Assembly: GCA_031272575.1 (NCBI GenBank)
Contig: JAISTO010000189.1
Span: forward strand, 1-9,602
DNA length: 9,602 nt
Direction of reading: 5' to 3'
Source: Treponema sp.
GTDB taxonomy: Bacteria; Spirochaetota; Spirochaetia; Treponematales; Breznakiellaceae
The notes beneath the pieces were generated by a model that saw only the letters and a list, made by a program, of their open reading frames with translations, searched no databases and was not told the DNA's origin. A program made the translations under genes and the position numbers. The stretch's first letter is position 1. Each line of letters starts with the position of its first letter. This document shows positions 1 to 5,080 of the stretch, in pieces.

Positions 1-83
1 TCCACAGATTTTTTATTACTAATCGTGTCTTTAATTTGGTGAAAATCGGTGATTATCTGTGTCTATCTGTGTAAATCTGTGGA
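1..83. repeat. Phased ATCTGTG direct repeats within an 11-bp inverted repeat
   Basis: Three exact ATCTGTG heptamers start at 55, 65 and 75, and degenerate copies start at 45 (ATCGGTG) and 35 (TTTGGTG). All five are spaced exactly 10 bp apart. A perfect 11-bp inverted repeat frames the block: TCCACAGATTT at 1-11 and AAATCTGTGGA at 73-83. The block is AT-rich compared with the rest of the window. No ORF crosses it. It may continue to the left of the window, so the true left boundary is unknown. Its function is unknown; similar ATCTGTG-type repeats occur between genes in several bacterial phyla (from memory). Confidence 0.8.
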
Positions 84-170
84 TAAATTCTTAATCTAAG
101 TTATGGGACAAGTTTAGGCAAGGGGGGGGGAGTGGGAACACACTGTCAACAAGTTAAGGAAAGAGCCAAC

Positions 171-191
171 CGTCATTCCGCAGAGTGACCG
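171..191. repeat. Deleted miniature copy of the two-hairpin palindromic repeat
   Basis: The sequence reads CGTCATTCCGC followed by AGAGTGACCG. It joins the outer left end of the element at 199-267 (CGTCATTCCGC) to something close to its outer right end (GGAGTGACG), with the middle missing. It looks like an internal deletion derivative. A C8 run (192-199) separates it from the full copy, and a G9 run lies at 122-130. Confidence 0.65.
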
Positions 192-198
192 CCCCCCC

Positions 199-267
199 CG
201 TCATTCCGCGGCTTGACCGCGGAATCTGGCGCAAGGAAAGACTCCGCGATCAAGTCGCGGAGTGACG
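199..267. repeat. Two-hairpin palindromic intergenic repeat (full copy A)
   Basis: This 69-bp element begins CGTCATTCC and ends GGAGTGACG. It holds two perfect 9-bp stems with 5-nt loops: ATTCCGCGG/CCGCGGAAT at 203-225 (loop CTTGA) and ACTCCGCGA/TCGCGGAGT at 241-263 (loop TCAAG). An 11-nt spacer contains GCAAGGA. The two halves are inverted copies of one 28-nt sequence and differ at four positions, which form two compensatory base pairs. Related copies lie at 9404-9471 and 9506-9573. It has no ORF and resembles REP/BIME-type non-coding elements. No mobilising enzyme is visible nearby. Confidence 0.85.
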
Positions 268-293
268 GGACAGGAAAGGCGTAGTTCCGTCCG

Positions 294-314
294 CGCCGGA
301 GCAATTGCTCGGCG
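294..314. other. Hairpin with palindromic core
   Basis: A perfect 12-bp palindrome, GAGCAATTGCTC (299-310), is extended by CGCC (294-297) and GGCG (311-314) with one bulged G. It lies just past the terminator hairpin of the minus-strand lipoprotein gene. It may be a back-up or 3'-protecting structure; its function is inferred only. Confidence 0.45.
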
Positions 315-349
315 TAAAATCCGCCGCAACATGGATGTTGCGGCGGATT
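314..349 (-). terminator. Rho-independent terminator of the lipoprotein gene
   Basis: The arms AATCCGCCGCAACAT (318-332) and ATGTTGCGGCGGATT (335-349) form a perfect 15-bp, GC-rich inverted repeat with a GG centre. On the minus strand the stem is followed by TTTTA. It begins 2 bases past the stop codon of the lipoprotein gene, the expected place for its terminator. The T run is short. Confidence 0.8.
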
Positions 350-351
350 AT

Positions 352-648
352 TTACCGTTCCACAGCCCGAATGCTACGAAATATCCAAAGGAAGTTTGAG
401 TCGACGATGTCAACATCTTTCCCTGCGGTTTGATCTATAAAGTCTTTATACCCCAAAGTAAACAGACCAAATAGAATTATGTACGAACCGACGGTCTTCC
501 TCCCGCCGTCCGCCTGCATGGTCGGCGTAAAACATCCACTCGGCGTCACAACCCCTCCGCGTGTCGCATAGGTAGCGCAGCCGCTCACAAGTGACCCGAA
601 TACCAGCGCGAGCGCCAGCATTCCCGTCACAAAAACTTTCTTTGACAT
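352..648 (-). CDS. Small secreted lipoprotein, TRL-like
   Basis: The protein has 98 residues. It has a lysine-containing N-terminus, a hydrophobic core (about 5-20) and a lipobox VSGC, with the lipidated cysteine at position 24. The mature part is therefore about 75 residues, membrane-anchored through lipid. The start is set by a strong GGAGG (654-658) five bases before the ATG. The segment around 53-80, with an ILFGLFTLG stretch followed by a VDIVD stretch, resembles the end of TRL-family lipoproteins, whose function is unknown. I recognise this by pattern only. The gene is monocistronic, with its own terminator on the 3' side and non-coding DNA on both sides. A TAAAAT at 672-677 could serve as -10, but I see no good -35. 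The lipoprotein call is firm; the family is tentative. Confidence 0.8.
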   Translation of the reverse strand: MSKKVFVTGMLALALVFGSLVSGCATYATRGGVVTPSGCFTPTMQADGGRKTVGSYIILFGLFTLGYKDFIDQTAGKDVDIVDSNFLWIFRSIRAVER

Positions 649-750
649 AGTAACCTCCTACGGTTTTGTCAATTTTAATACAATGCACGAAAAGTACTTT
701 CCCCTTCGCACATCCCTCACCGGCGGCCGCCCCTATGGACGGACGCCTAC

Positions 751-792
751 GCGGTATCGCGTCCGCGGTATCGCGTCCGCGGTATCGCGTCG
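751..792. repeat. 14-bp tandem repeat, three copies
   Basis: GCGGTATCGCGTCC occurs three times head to tail at 751-764, 765-778 and 779-792. Only the last base of the third copy differs. The unit is not a multiple of three, so copy-number change would shift any reading frame across it. No credible gene spans it. Confidence 0.9.
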
Positions 793-907
793 TCTCCGCA
801 CACCGGTTTCTCAAAACGCTGCCGTTTACCGCGCGGTTCAATGGCGCTTCTCTCATAAAGAAGGCTCGCGGTCAGGCGCGCGTTTGATGGCTGGTGCGCA
901 CATGGGT

Positions 908-1046
908 AGGGAATAGGGAATGGGGAGTGGGGAGTAGGGGGCGCTTTGCAATTGGGTCGCGCGTACTACCGGCTAACTATCCGGCAGCAATCGCAACCTA
1001 CAAGTCAAACGCACCCCATTCCCCACTAGCCACTCCCTACTCCCCA
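908..1046. repeat. Heptanucleotide arrays in inverted orientation flanking a 68-bp core
   Basis: The left array (908-942) is built of heptads AGGGAAT, AGGGAAT, GGGGAGT, GGGGAGT and a partial AGGGGGC. The right array (1018-1045) runs the other way as ATTCCCC, ACTAGCC, ACTCCCT and ACTCCCC. The two arms are largely complementary and enclose about 68 bp that contain a CCGG/CCGG mini-hairpin. The same heptad recurs at 5065-5080. It resembles the short tandem heptamer repeats known from cyanobacteria and other bacteria. I see no coding role. Confidence 0.75.
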
Positions 1047-1215
1047 CAAGGCGGCCCGCGCGCATAACGGACTACAGCCGCGGATGCGCAGAGTCTCCCC
1101 CGCGCCGGACGGTATGCCGCTCTGCGGTGCGACGCTATGCTGTGCGCATCAAAGCCTGTTTTGAGACGAAAAATACTGGTAAAGAGAGCCCCTTCGGGGG
1201 CGCCCCTGAAAGGGT

Positions 1216-1368
1216 TTAACTCACGAAAAAGTGCGGGACGGGGGGGGGGGACATTTGTTTTAAAAGCAGGCCGGAAAGGAGATTCCGCACGTCCAGATGC
1301 GCACAGGCACAGGCCAGCGCGCCAGAGCACGGCGCGGACGCGGGACGGGTAACAAATAGTGAACGCAT
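1216..1368 (-). CDS. Doubtful 50-residue ORF containing a G11 tract
   Basis: The ATG at 1368 is preceded at nine bases by AAAAGGAG (1378-1385), and promoter-like boxes lie further upstream. The product has 50 residues, is rich in Ala, Leu and Pro, and matches nothing I recognise. The frame runs through an 11-base G/C homopolymer (1240-1250) near its end. With 12 instead of 11 bases in the tract, the frame would continue to 1037 and give a protein of about 110 residues. With 10 it stops almost at once. Composition argues against a normal gene. The initiation signals are the only reason to list it. It may be a decayed gene, a phase-variable gene in the off state, or chance. Confidence 0.22.
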   Translation of the reverse strand: MRSLFVTRPASAPCSGALACACAHLDVRNLLSGLLLKQMSPPPVPHFFVS

Positions 1369-1391
1369 AACCAGTATCTCCTTTTCGATAG

Positions 1392-1420
1392 ACACTAGCA
1401 AAACGATTCTTTTTTGTCAA
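1392..1420 (-). promoter_or_regulatory. Candidate promoter of the small G-tract ORF
   Basis: On the minus strand a perfect TTGACA (1415-1420) is followed after 17 bp by TAGTGT (1392-1397), which matches the -10 consensus at only three positions. A ribosome binding site and an ATG follow in correct order. Confidence 0.35.
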
Positions 1421-1492
1421 GTGAAAATGTGAAAAAATAGCGAAAAAAAGCGCTTTTTAAGGGGACTTGGGGCTTGTCCCCCCGCGCTCCAC

Positions 1493-1522
1493 TTGTCATT
1501 CCCTCCCCTTTTGCTTTATACT
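1493..1522 (+). promoter_or_regulatory. Promoter of the nucleotidyltransferase/HEPN pair
   Basis: TTGTCA (1493-1498) and TATACT (1517-1522) are 18 bp apart and each matches consensus at five of six positions. Transcription would start near 1529, giving a short leader with AAAGGG before the ATG at 1541. The -35 box overlaps GTCATTCC, the outer end of the palindromic repeat family found elsewhere in the window. Confidence 0.6.
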
Positions 1523-1540
1523 GGAACTAAAGGGTATGCT

Positions 1541-1879
1541 ATGCAGGAACATATTGCAAAAGTACAAGACGAACTGAATACGCTCGTCAAGATTATTACC
1601 GAAACGGTGCCGACCGAGCAGATTTACCTGTTCGGGTCTTACGCCTACGGCACGCCGCACAAGGACTCTGACCTGGACCTCTATGTGGTCATAAAGGACG
1701 ACGCTCCGTACCGCGCGCATGATGCCATCGATATGATCGGTGATGCGGTACATGGGCACAAAACAATGCCCACCGATATCCTGGTCAGCAAAAAAGAACA
1801 GTTTCAGTACCGGCTTTCCGCCCATACGTTACAGCGGGAAGTATCTGAAAAAGGAGTGCTGCTTTATGCCGCAAACTGA
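1541..1879 (+). CDS. MNT-type nucleotidyltransferase, antitoxin-like
   Basis: This 112-residue protein is a minimal nucleotidyltransferase (NTP_transf_2 fold). The signature is GS at 32-33, then ten residues, then DLD at 44-46, with a third likely metal-binding Asp at 79 (MPTDILV). So the catalytic set looks intact. Proteins of this size paired with HEPN partners form toxin-antitoxin modules in which the nucleotidyltransferase is the antitoxin; in the studied MntA-HepT pairs it AMPylates the HEPN toxin. The start at 1541 is preferred over an upstream TTG (1493) because AAAGGG lies at the right distance and the conserved domain begins just after. The 3' end overlaps the HEPN start by 14 bases, indicating translational coupling. 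The pair appears less GC-rich than its neighbours, which would fit acquisition by transfer. Confidence 0.85.
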   Translation: MQEHIAKVQDELNTLVKIITETVPTEQIYLFGSYAYGTPHKDSDLDLYVVIKDDAPYRAHDAIDMIGDAVHGHKTMPTDILVSKKEQFQYRLSAHTLQREVSEKGVLLYAAN

Positions 1880-2315
1880 AGGAATGACCGATTGGGAGTA
1901 CGCGCAGGAATGGCTGCGTTATGCGGAGATGGACCTGGGGTGTGCGAAACACCTCACGAGCCACTGGCCCGTACCGCTTGAAATCATCTGCTTTCACTGT
2001 CAGTAGTGCGTGGAAAAAGTCCTCAAGGGGGTTCTTGTACTGAACAACCTTACGCCGCCAAAAGTACACGACTTGGAAGGTTTGTTCAACCTGTGCAAGC
2101 CTTATGTCACTGGAATCGATGTGTTATGGGAGGCTTGCAGAAAAATCAACAAGTACAGCGTTGAACCGCGTTACCCGAACGCACGGGAAACAACCGACAG
2201 CGAGATGCGAAGTGCCTTGCAATATACCGCGCAGGTCATGGATTTTTTGCGTCCTTTGTACAGCAAAGAAGGCGATGCCGGACAGGGGAAAACGGCCGCC
2301 GCCGCGGCGGCTTAA
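1866..2315 (+). pseudogene. HEPN-domain protein split by an in-frame amber codon
   Basis: Read through, the frame has 149 codons and matches the HEPN family (PF05168 type). It has an N-terminal helix with EWLRYAEMDL (15-24), the signature CFHCQ-stop-CVEKVLKG (42-55), a KVHDLEGL stretch from 66, and EPRYPNARETTD in the second half. Codon 47 is TAG (2004-2006) where relatives usually have Gln (CQQAVEK-like), so one C-to-T change from CAG explains it. The rest of the frame is intact and shows no other damage, so the mutation looks recent. The C-terminus ends in a run of Ala encoded by a GC palindrome (2298-2311). As HEPN proteins are usually the toxin or RNase partner, loss here would disarm the module. 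A GTG three codons after the stop could allow restart. Sequencing error is possible. Confidence 0.85.
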
Positions 2316-2336
2316 AGCGCGGCGGGGGTAGCCGGC

Positions 2337-2347
2337 GGTCATTCCGC
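2337..2347. repeat. Fragment of the palindromic repeat forming the end of the PHP gene
   Basis: GTCATTCCGCG is identical to the outer left end of the repeat at 199-267. Read on the minus strand it supplies the last codons (Ala, Glu) and the TGA stop of the PHP-domain gene. An 11-base match is unlikely, though not impossible, by chance in a window this size. Confidence 0.45.
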
Positions 2348-3091
2348 GCTCACAACAGGCAGCCCTACCCGCTCGGCGCCGCTCATCCTGAGGCGGCCTT
2401 CGGGGATGCGGAACCCGGCGAGGCGGCGGGTCTTTACCGCGCTGATGTAGTCGGCGATGGAGCGAAAGCGCGTGTCGGAGTACACGCCGAAGGGGAAGCC
2501 GGGGAGCGCGCAGTCACGCGCGCGGTGGATGTCGGTGCCGGCCGTCATGGGGAGCCCCATGCGCCGGGCGTAGTCGTACGCGAGCGCGTCGAAGGCGGGG
2601 GAGTCGTTGCCCGCGTTGGCGGCCTCGACCGCGTGCACGAGGCCGGGGCAGAGCGTTATGCGGCGTATGTAATCGCGCTCGCGGAAGGGGTGCGCGTGTA
2701 CCACCAGGCCGCCTGCCGCGTCCACGGCCTGGAACTGTTCGGCGCGGGTCCAGCGGGCGGCCTCGGGGTGCGCTTTCAGCCAGGCCTTGTCCAGGCCGTA
2801 TACGAGATAGTCGTCCCCGCCGTGGAAGGTCTCTTCCCAGCCGAAAAACACATCGAGCCCCGCCCGCTCGCCGGCCTCCCGCGTCTCCTCGAAGCCGCGG
2901 CAGTAGGCGTCAACCCACTCGGCCCAGGGCAGGCCGCGGTCTGCCGCGCAGTTCCCCCGGAAAAAGTGATCGGTCACCATGATCCCCGTGTAGCCCAGGT
3001 CGCGGTAGACCTTCACATACTCCGCGCCCCGCAACACCCCGCAGGCAGAGCCGGTCGAGGTGTGCAGGTGGGTTTCGTAGAGGAAGGACAT
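2339..3091 (-). CDS. PHP-domain metal-dependent hydrolase
   Basis: The protein has 250 residues. The metal-ligand motifs of the PHP (polymerase and histidinol phosphatase) family appear in order: HLH (8-10), TDH (40-42), a Glu at 86 in GWEETF, HAHPF (132-136) and TDIH (186-189). The active site therefore looks complete. Family members are cytoplasmic phosphoesterases that use two or three metal ions on substrates such as histidinol phosphate or nucleotides; the substrate here cannot be read from the sequence. The ATG overlaps the stop codon of the upstream ligase gene as TAATG and has no good ribosome binding site of its own. Translation probably depends on coupling, so it is part of the iorB-ligase unit. 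The final codons fall in a repeat fragment. It converges with the HEPN gene 23 bases away. Confidence 0.88.
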   Translation of the reverse strand: MSFLYETHLHTSTGSACGVLRGAEYVKVYRDLGYTGIMVTDHFFRGNCAADRGLPWAEWVDAYCRGFEETREAGERAGLDVFFGWEETFHGGDDYLVYGLDKAWLKAHPEAARWTRAEQFQAVDAAGGLVVHAHPFRERDYIRRITLCPGLVHAVEAANAGNDSPAFDALAYDYARRMGLPMTAGTDIHRARDCALPGFPFGVYSDTRFRSIADYISAVKTRRLAGFRIPEGRLRMSGAERVGLPVVSAE

Positions 3092-4419
3092 TAAACGTCC
3101 CGGGGGCGGTTATCCTGTACCCGCTTCGCCTTGCCTTCGGACACGGGCAGGGTCCCCGGCTCGACCAGTTCGACCCGCGGGTTTATCGTGATCATCGCCT
3201 GAAGGGTGCGGCGGATTTTTTCGCGGAGCGCGTTGAGGGGCCGCGCGTCATCCATGAAGATGTCAGGCCCCACTTCAAGTTTGACGATGAGGCGGTCGAG
3301 GGCCCCGTCTTTTTCAAGAATGATAAGATAGTTGTTGCCGACTTCTTTCATCCCCATGACGACTTCTTCAATCTGACTGGGGAAGACATTGACCCCGCTG
3401 ATGATCAGCATATCGTCCGTGCGGCCCGTGATCCGGCGGAGGCGGCGGTGCGTCCGGCCGCACACGCAGGGCTCGGTGTAGAACGCGGAGAGGTCCCGCG
3501 TCCGGTAGCGCAGTATAGGCGAGGCCTCGCGGCAGAGGCAGCTGAGGACCAGTTCCCCGGTCTCGCCGTCCGGCAGGGGCTCGAGCGTGTCCGGGTCGAT
3601 GATCTCGCCGATGTAGCCGTCCTCCCAAAGGTGCAGGCCGGCCTTGGCCTGGCACTCGAAGGCCACGCCCGGGCCGTTCATTTCCGAGAGGCCGTACGAG
3701 TTGTACACGTCGATGTGAAGGAGCCCCTCTATGCGGCGGCGGGTGTCCTCGGAGTAGGGCTCCGCGCCGGCGAAGGCCTTTTTCAACTGGATAGACTCGC
3801 GCGCGATACCCTCTTCTTTCATTTTGGATTCCACGTGCAGGAGGAAACTGGGGGTCGCGTGCAGCACGGTGGTGCCGAAGTCCTGCATAAGGCGGAACTG
3901 GCGGGTCGTGTTGCCAGGCCCCGAGGGGATCACGAGCATACCGACCCGCTCCGCGCCCGCGTGGAAGCCATGCCCGCCGGTAAAGAGGCCGTAGGTGATC
4001 ATGTTTTGAAAGACGTCCGCGCGGGTGCAGCCCGTGCCGTAGATGCAGCGCGCCACGAAATTCGACCAGCGGTCAATGTCGGCCGCGTTGAGGTAGATCG
4101 TGGTGGGCGCGCCGGTGGTGCCGCTCGAGGCATGGAGGCGCAGCACGTCATCGCGGGGGATGGAAAGGAAGCCGTAGGGGAAGCCGTCCCGGAGGTCGTG
4201 CTTTGTGGTGAAGGGGATGCGCCGCAGATCCGAGAGGCCGCGGATATCGGCGCCGCTTTTGATCCCGGCCTTGCCCAGGCGCTCGCGGTAGAACGGGGTG
4301 CGGAGCGCCCAGTCCACAGCGGCGCGCAGCCGCGTGAGCTGCAGCTCTTCGATGGCCGCGCGGGGCATTTTTTCGACCCGCGGCTCCCAGTACTGAAACT
4401 GAAGGCCCTGCGCGCTCAT
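3091..4419 (-). CDS. paaK: Phenylacetate-CoA ligase family enzyme
   Basis: The 442-residue protein is an AMP-forming aryl-acid:CoA ligase of the PaaK type and has normal length for the family. Visible motifs are the phosphate-binding SSGTTGAPT (98-106), YGLSE (242-246), RTRD (306-309), GRTDDM (332-337), CVCGR (318-322) and the C-terminal SEGKAKR (427-433) with the likely catalytic Lys. It would convert phenylacetate, indoleacetate or a similar acid, with ATP and CoA, to the acyl-CoA, or work in reverse. The ATG at 4419 overlaps the iorB stop (ATGA) and follows AAGGGG. The frame is open further upstream, but that part is only the opposite reading of iorB. The pairing with iorB supports a role in aromatic amino acid degradation or in making aryl-pyruvates from arylacetates. 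The exact substrate is not known. Confidence 0.92.
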   Translation of the reverse strand: MSAQGLQFQYWEPRVEKMPRAAIEELQLTRLRAAVDWALRTPFYRERLGKAGIKSGADIRGLSDLRRIPFTTKHDLRDGFPYGFLSIPRDDVLRLHASSGTTGAPTTIYLNAADIDRWSNFVARCIYGTGCTRADVFQNMITYGLFTGGHGFHAGAERVGMLVIPSGPGNTTRQFRLMQDFGTTVLHATPSFLLHVESKMKEEGIARESIQLKKAFAGAEPYSEDTRRRIEGLLHIDVYNSYGLSEMNGPGVAFECQAKAGLHLWEDGYIGEIIDPDTLEPLPDGETGELVLSCLCREASPILRYRTRDLSAFYTEPCVCGRTHRRLRRITGRTDDMLIISGVNVFPSQIEEVVMGMKEVGNNYLIILEKDGALDRLIVKLEVGPDIFMDDARPLNALREKIRRTLQAMITINPRVELVEPGTLPVSEGKAKRVQDNRPRDV

Positions 4420-5015
4420 TGCGGGGCCCCTTCGAGGCTGAGCTCCTGCGCGGCGCGCCGGCCCGCGGCGAAGGCCGCCTTGTTTGCGGCCGCGACCGCC
4501 TCCCCTTTGGACGCGAACATGGCAGCGATAGCGGCCTCGAGCGCCTCGGGCGGGAGCGGCAGGAAGGGCGAGGCCGCGCCCGCCATGACCATGTTCACCG
4601 CGCGGGGGAGGCCGGCCTCTTTTGCCAGGGCCGCGGCCTCGACGACCCGCGCGAACGAAAAGTCCCGCAGGGCCGCGAGCAGTTTGTCGAGGTCCGGGTA
4701 ATTGGGTATGTTGACGATAGGCTCCGCTGCGGTGACCAGCGCGCCCCGCGGCGAGAGCCAGTCGAGGTAGCGCAGACTCTCGAGCGGCTCCATCGAGATG
4801 ATCAGGTCCGCGCAGCCTTTGGGCACGAGCGCCGACGCGATGGGCGTGTCCGAAAGCCGGAGGTGCGCAAGCACCGCGCCCCCCCGCTGCGCCATGCCAT
4901 GCACCTCCGACTGCTGGGTCTCGAGCCCCCCCGCCACCGCGGCCTCCGCAATGATCGCCGCGATCGAGAGCACCCCCAGCCCCCCCACGCCCGCCAGAAT
5001 AATGTCTTTTTTCAT
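4416..5015 (-). CDS. iorB: Indolepyruvate:ferredoxin oxidoreductase, beta subunit
   Basis: The 199-residue protein matches the gamma-type domain of 2-oxoacid:ferredoxin oxidoreductases. It starts with MKKDIILAGVGGLG (usual motif GVGGQG, here Leu for Gln at 13) and carries SEVHGMAQRGG (36-46), typical of IorB. With IorA, which binds thiamine diphosphate and iron-sulfur clusters, it converts aryl-pyruvates and CoA to arylacetyl-CoA, CO2 and reduced ferredoxin. IorA is absent from this window and must be encoded elsewhere if the enzyme is active. I start at 5015, not the ATG at 5021, because AAAAGG lies seven bases before 5015 but only one base before 5021. The gene overlaps the ligase by four bases. 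It has no visible promoter of its own and may be read from the nitroreductase gene 61 bases upstream. Confidence 0.9.
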   Translation of the reverse strand: MKKDIILAGVGGLGVLSIAAIIAEAAVAGGLETQQSEVHGMAQRGGAVLAHLRLSDTPIASALVPKGCADLIISMEPLESLRYLDWLSPRGALVTAAEPIVNIPNYPDLDKLLAALRDFSFARVVEAAALAKEAGLPRAVNMVMAGAASPFLPLPPEALEAAIAAMFASKGEAVAAANKAAFAAGRRAAQELSLEGAPQ

Positions 5016-5064
5016 AACCATGCCTTTTCATGCAGGACGGGCAGGGCCCAGAAGCAGCGCTCCC

Positions 5065-5080
5065 ACTCCCTACTCCCTAC
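5065..5080. repeat. Heptad repeat ACTCCCT overlapping the nitroreductase stop codon
   Basis: ACTCCCT occurs twice in tandem (5065-5071 and 5072-5078), followed by a partial unit. This is the same heptad family as at 908-942 and 1018-1045. On the minus strand it provides the TAG stop of the nitroreductase gene (5077-5079) and then fills part of the gap before iorB. Confidence 0.7.

Larger units (their letters stand above)
649..1492. other. Long gene-poor, repeat-rich intergenic stretch
   Basis: I find no recognisable protein family on either strand here. Reading frames exist, but they are low-complexity, overlap one another and match nothing I know. The stretch holds a 14-bp triplet repeat (751-792), two inverted arrays of a 7-bp repeat (908-942 and 1011-1046), a G11 run (1240-1250), a perfect palindrome AAAAAGCGCTTTTT (1445-1458) and a GGGGAC/GTCCCC hairpin with a 9-nt loop (1461-1481). 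A small minus-strand ORF with promoter-like signals is listed separately. It could be a decayed region or a site of repeat insertion. Confidence 0.6.

Noticed and set aside
199..267. Insertion sequence or transposon end
   Set aside because: The element is 69 bp with internal hairpins. No transposase, no partner end with a cargo and no clear target duplication can be seen.
446..856. 136-codon minus-strand frame overlapping the lipoprotein gene
   Set aside because: It overlaps the well-supported lipoprotein gene out of frame, crosses the 14-bp repeat and matches no family.
1188..1201. GCCCC/GGGGGC hairpin as a transcription terminator
   Set aside because: The stem is only 4-5 bp and no T run follows on either strand.
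1278..1290. Further fragment of the palindromic repeat (GCGGAATCT on the minus strand)
   Set aside because: Only nine bases match and neither outer end is present, so chance is a sufficient explanation.
2004..2006. Reading TAG as glutamine or as a recoded amino acid
   Set aside because: TAG is the ordinary stop of the nitroreductase, argA and sigma genes in this window, so a genome-wide reassignment is not supported. A nonsense mutation is simpler.
2525..3094. Plus-strand frame opposite the PHP gene
   Set aside because: It is antisense to a gene with a complete set of PHP metal ligands and has no recognisable motif.
3448..4701. Long plus-strand open frame (417 codons) opposite the ligase and iorB
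   Set aside because: The minus strand here encodes clear PaaK and IorB motifs. The plus-strand frame has no recognisable domain, is rich in Ala, Arg, Gly and Val, and is a typical antisense shadow in GC-rich DNA.
4420..5031. Upstream extension of the ligase frame as an extra N-terminal domain
   Set aside because: The extension is a low-complexity Gly/Arg/Ala frame lying over iorB in another phase. The ATG at 4419 with AAGGGG and an ATGA overlap explains the gene start fully.
5022..5064. Separate promoter for iorB
   Set aside because: No TATACT-like box or TTG-type -35 box with proper spacing is visible between the heptad repeat and the start codon.
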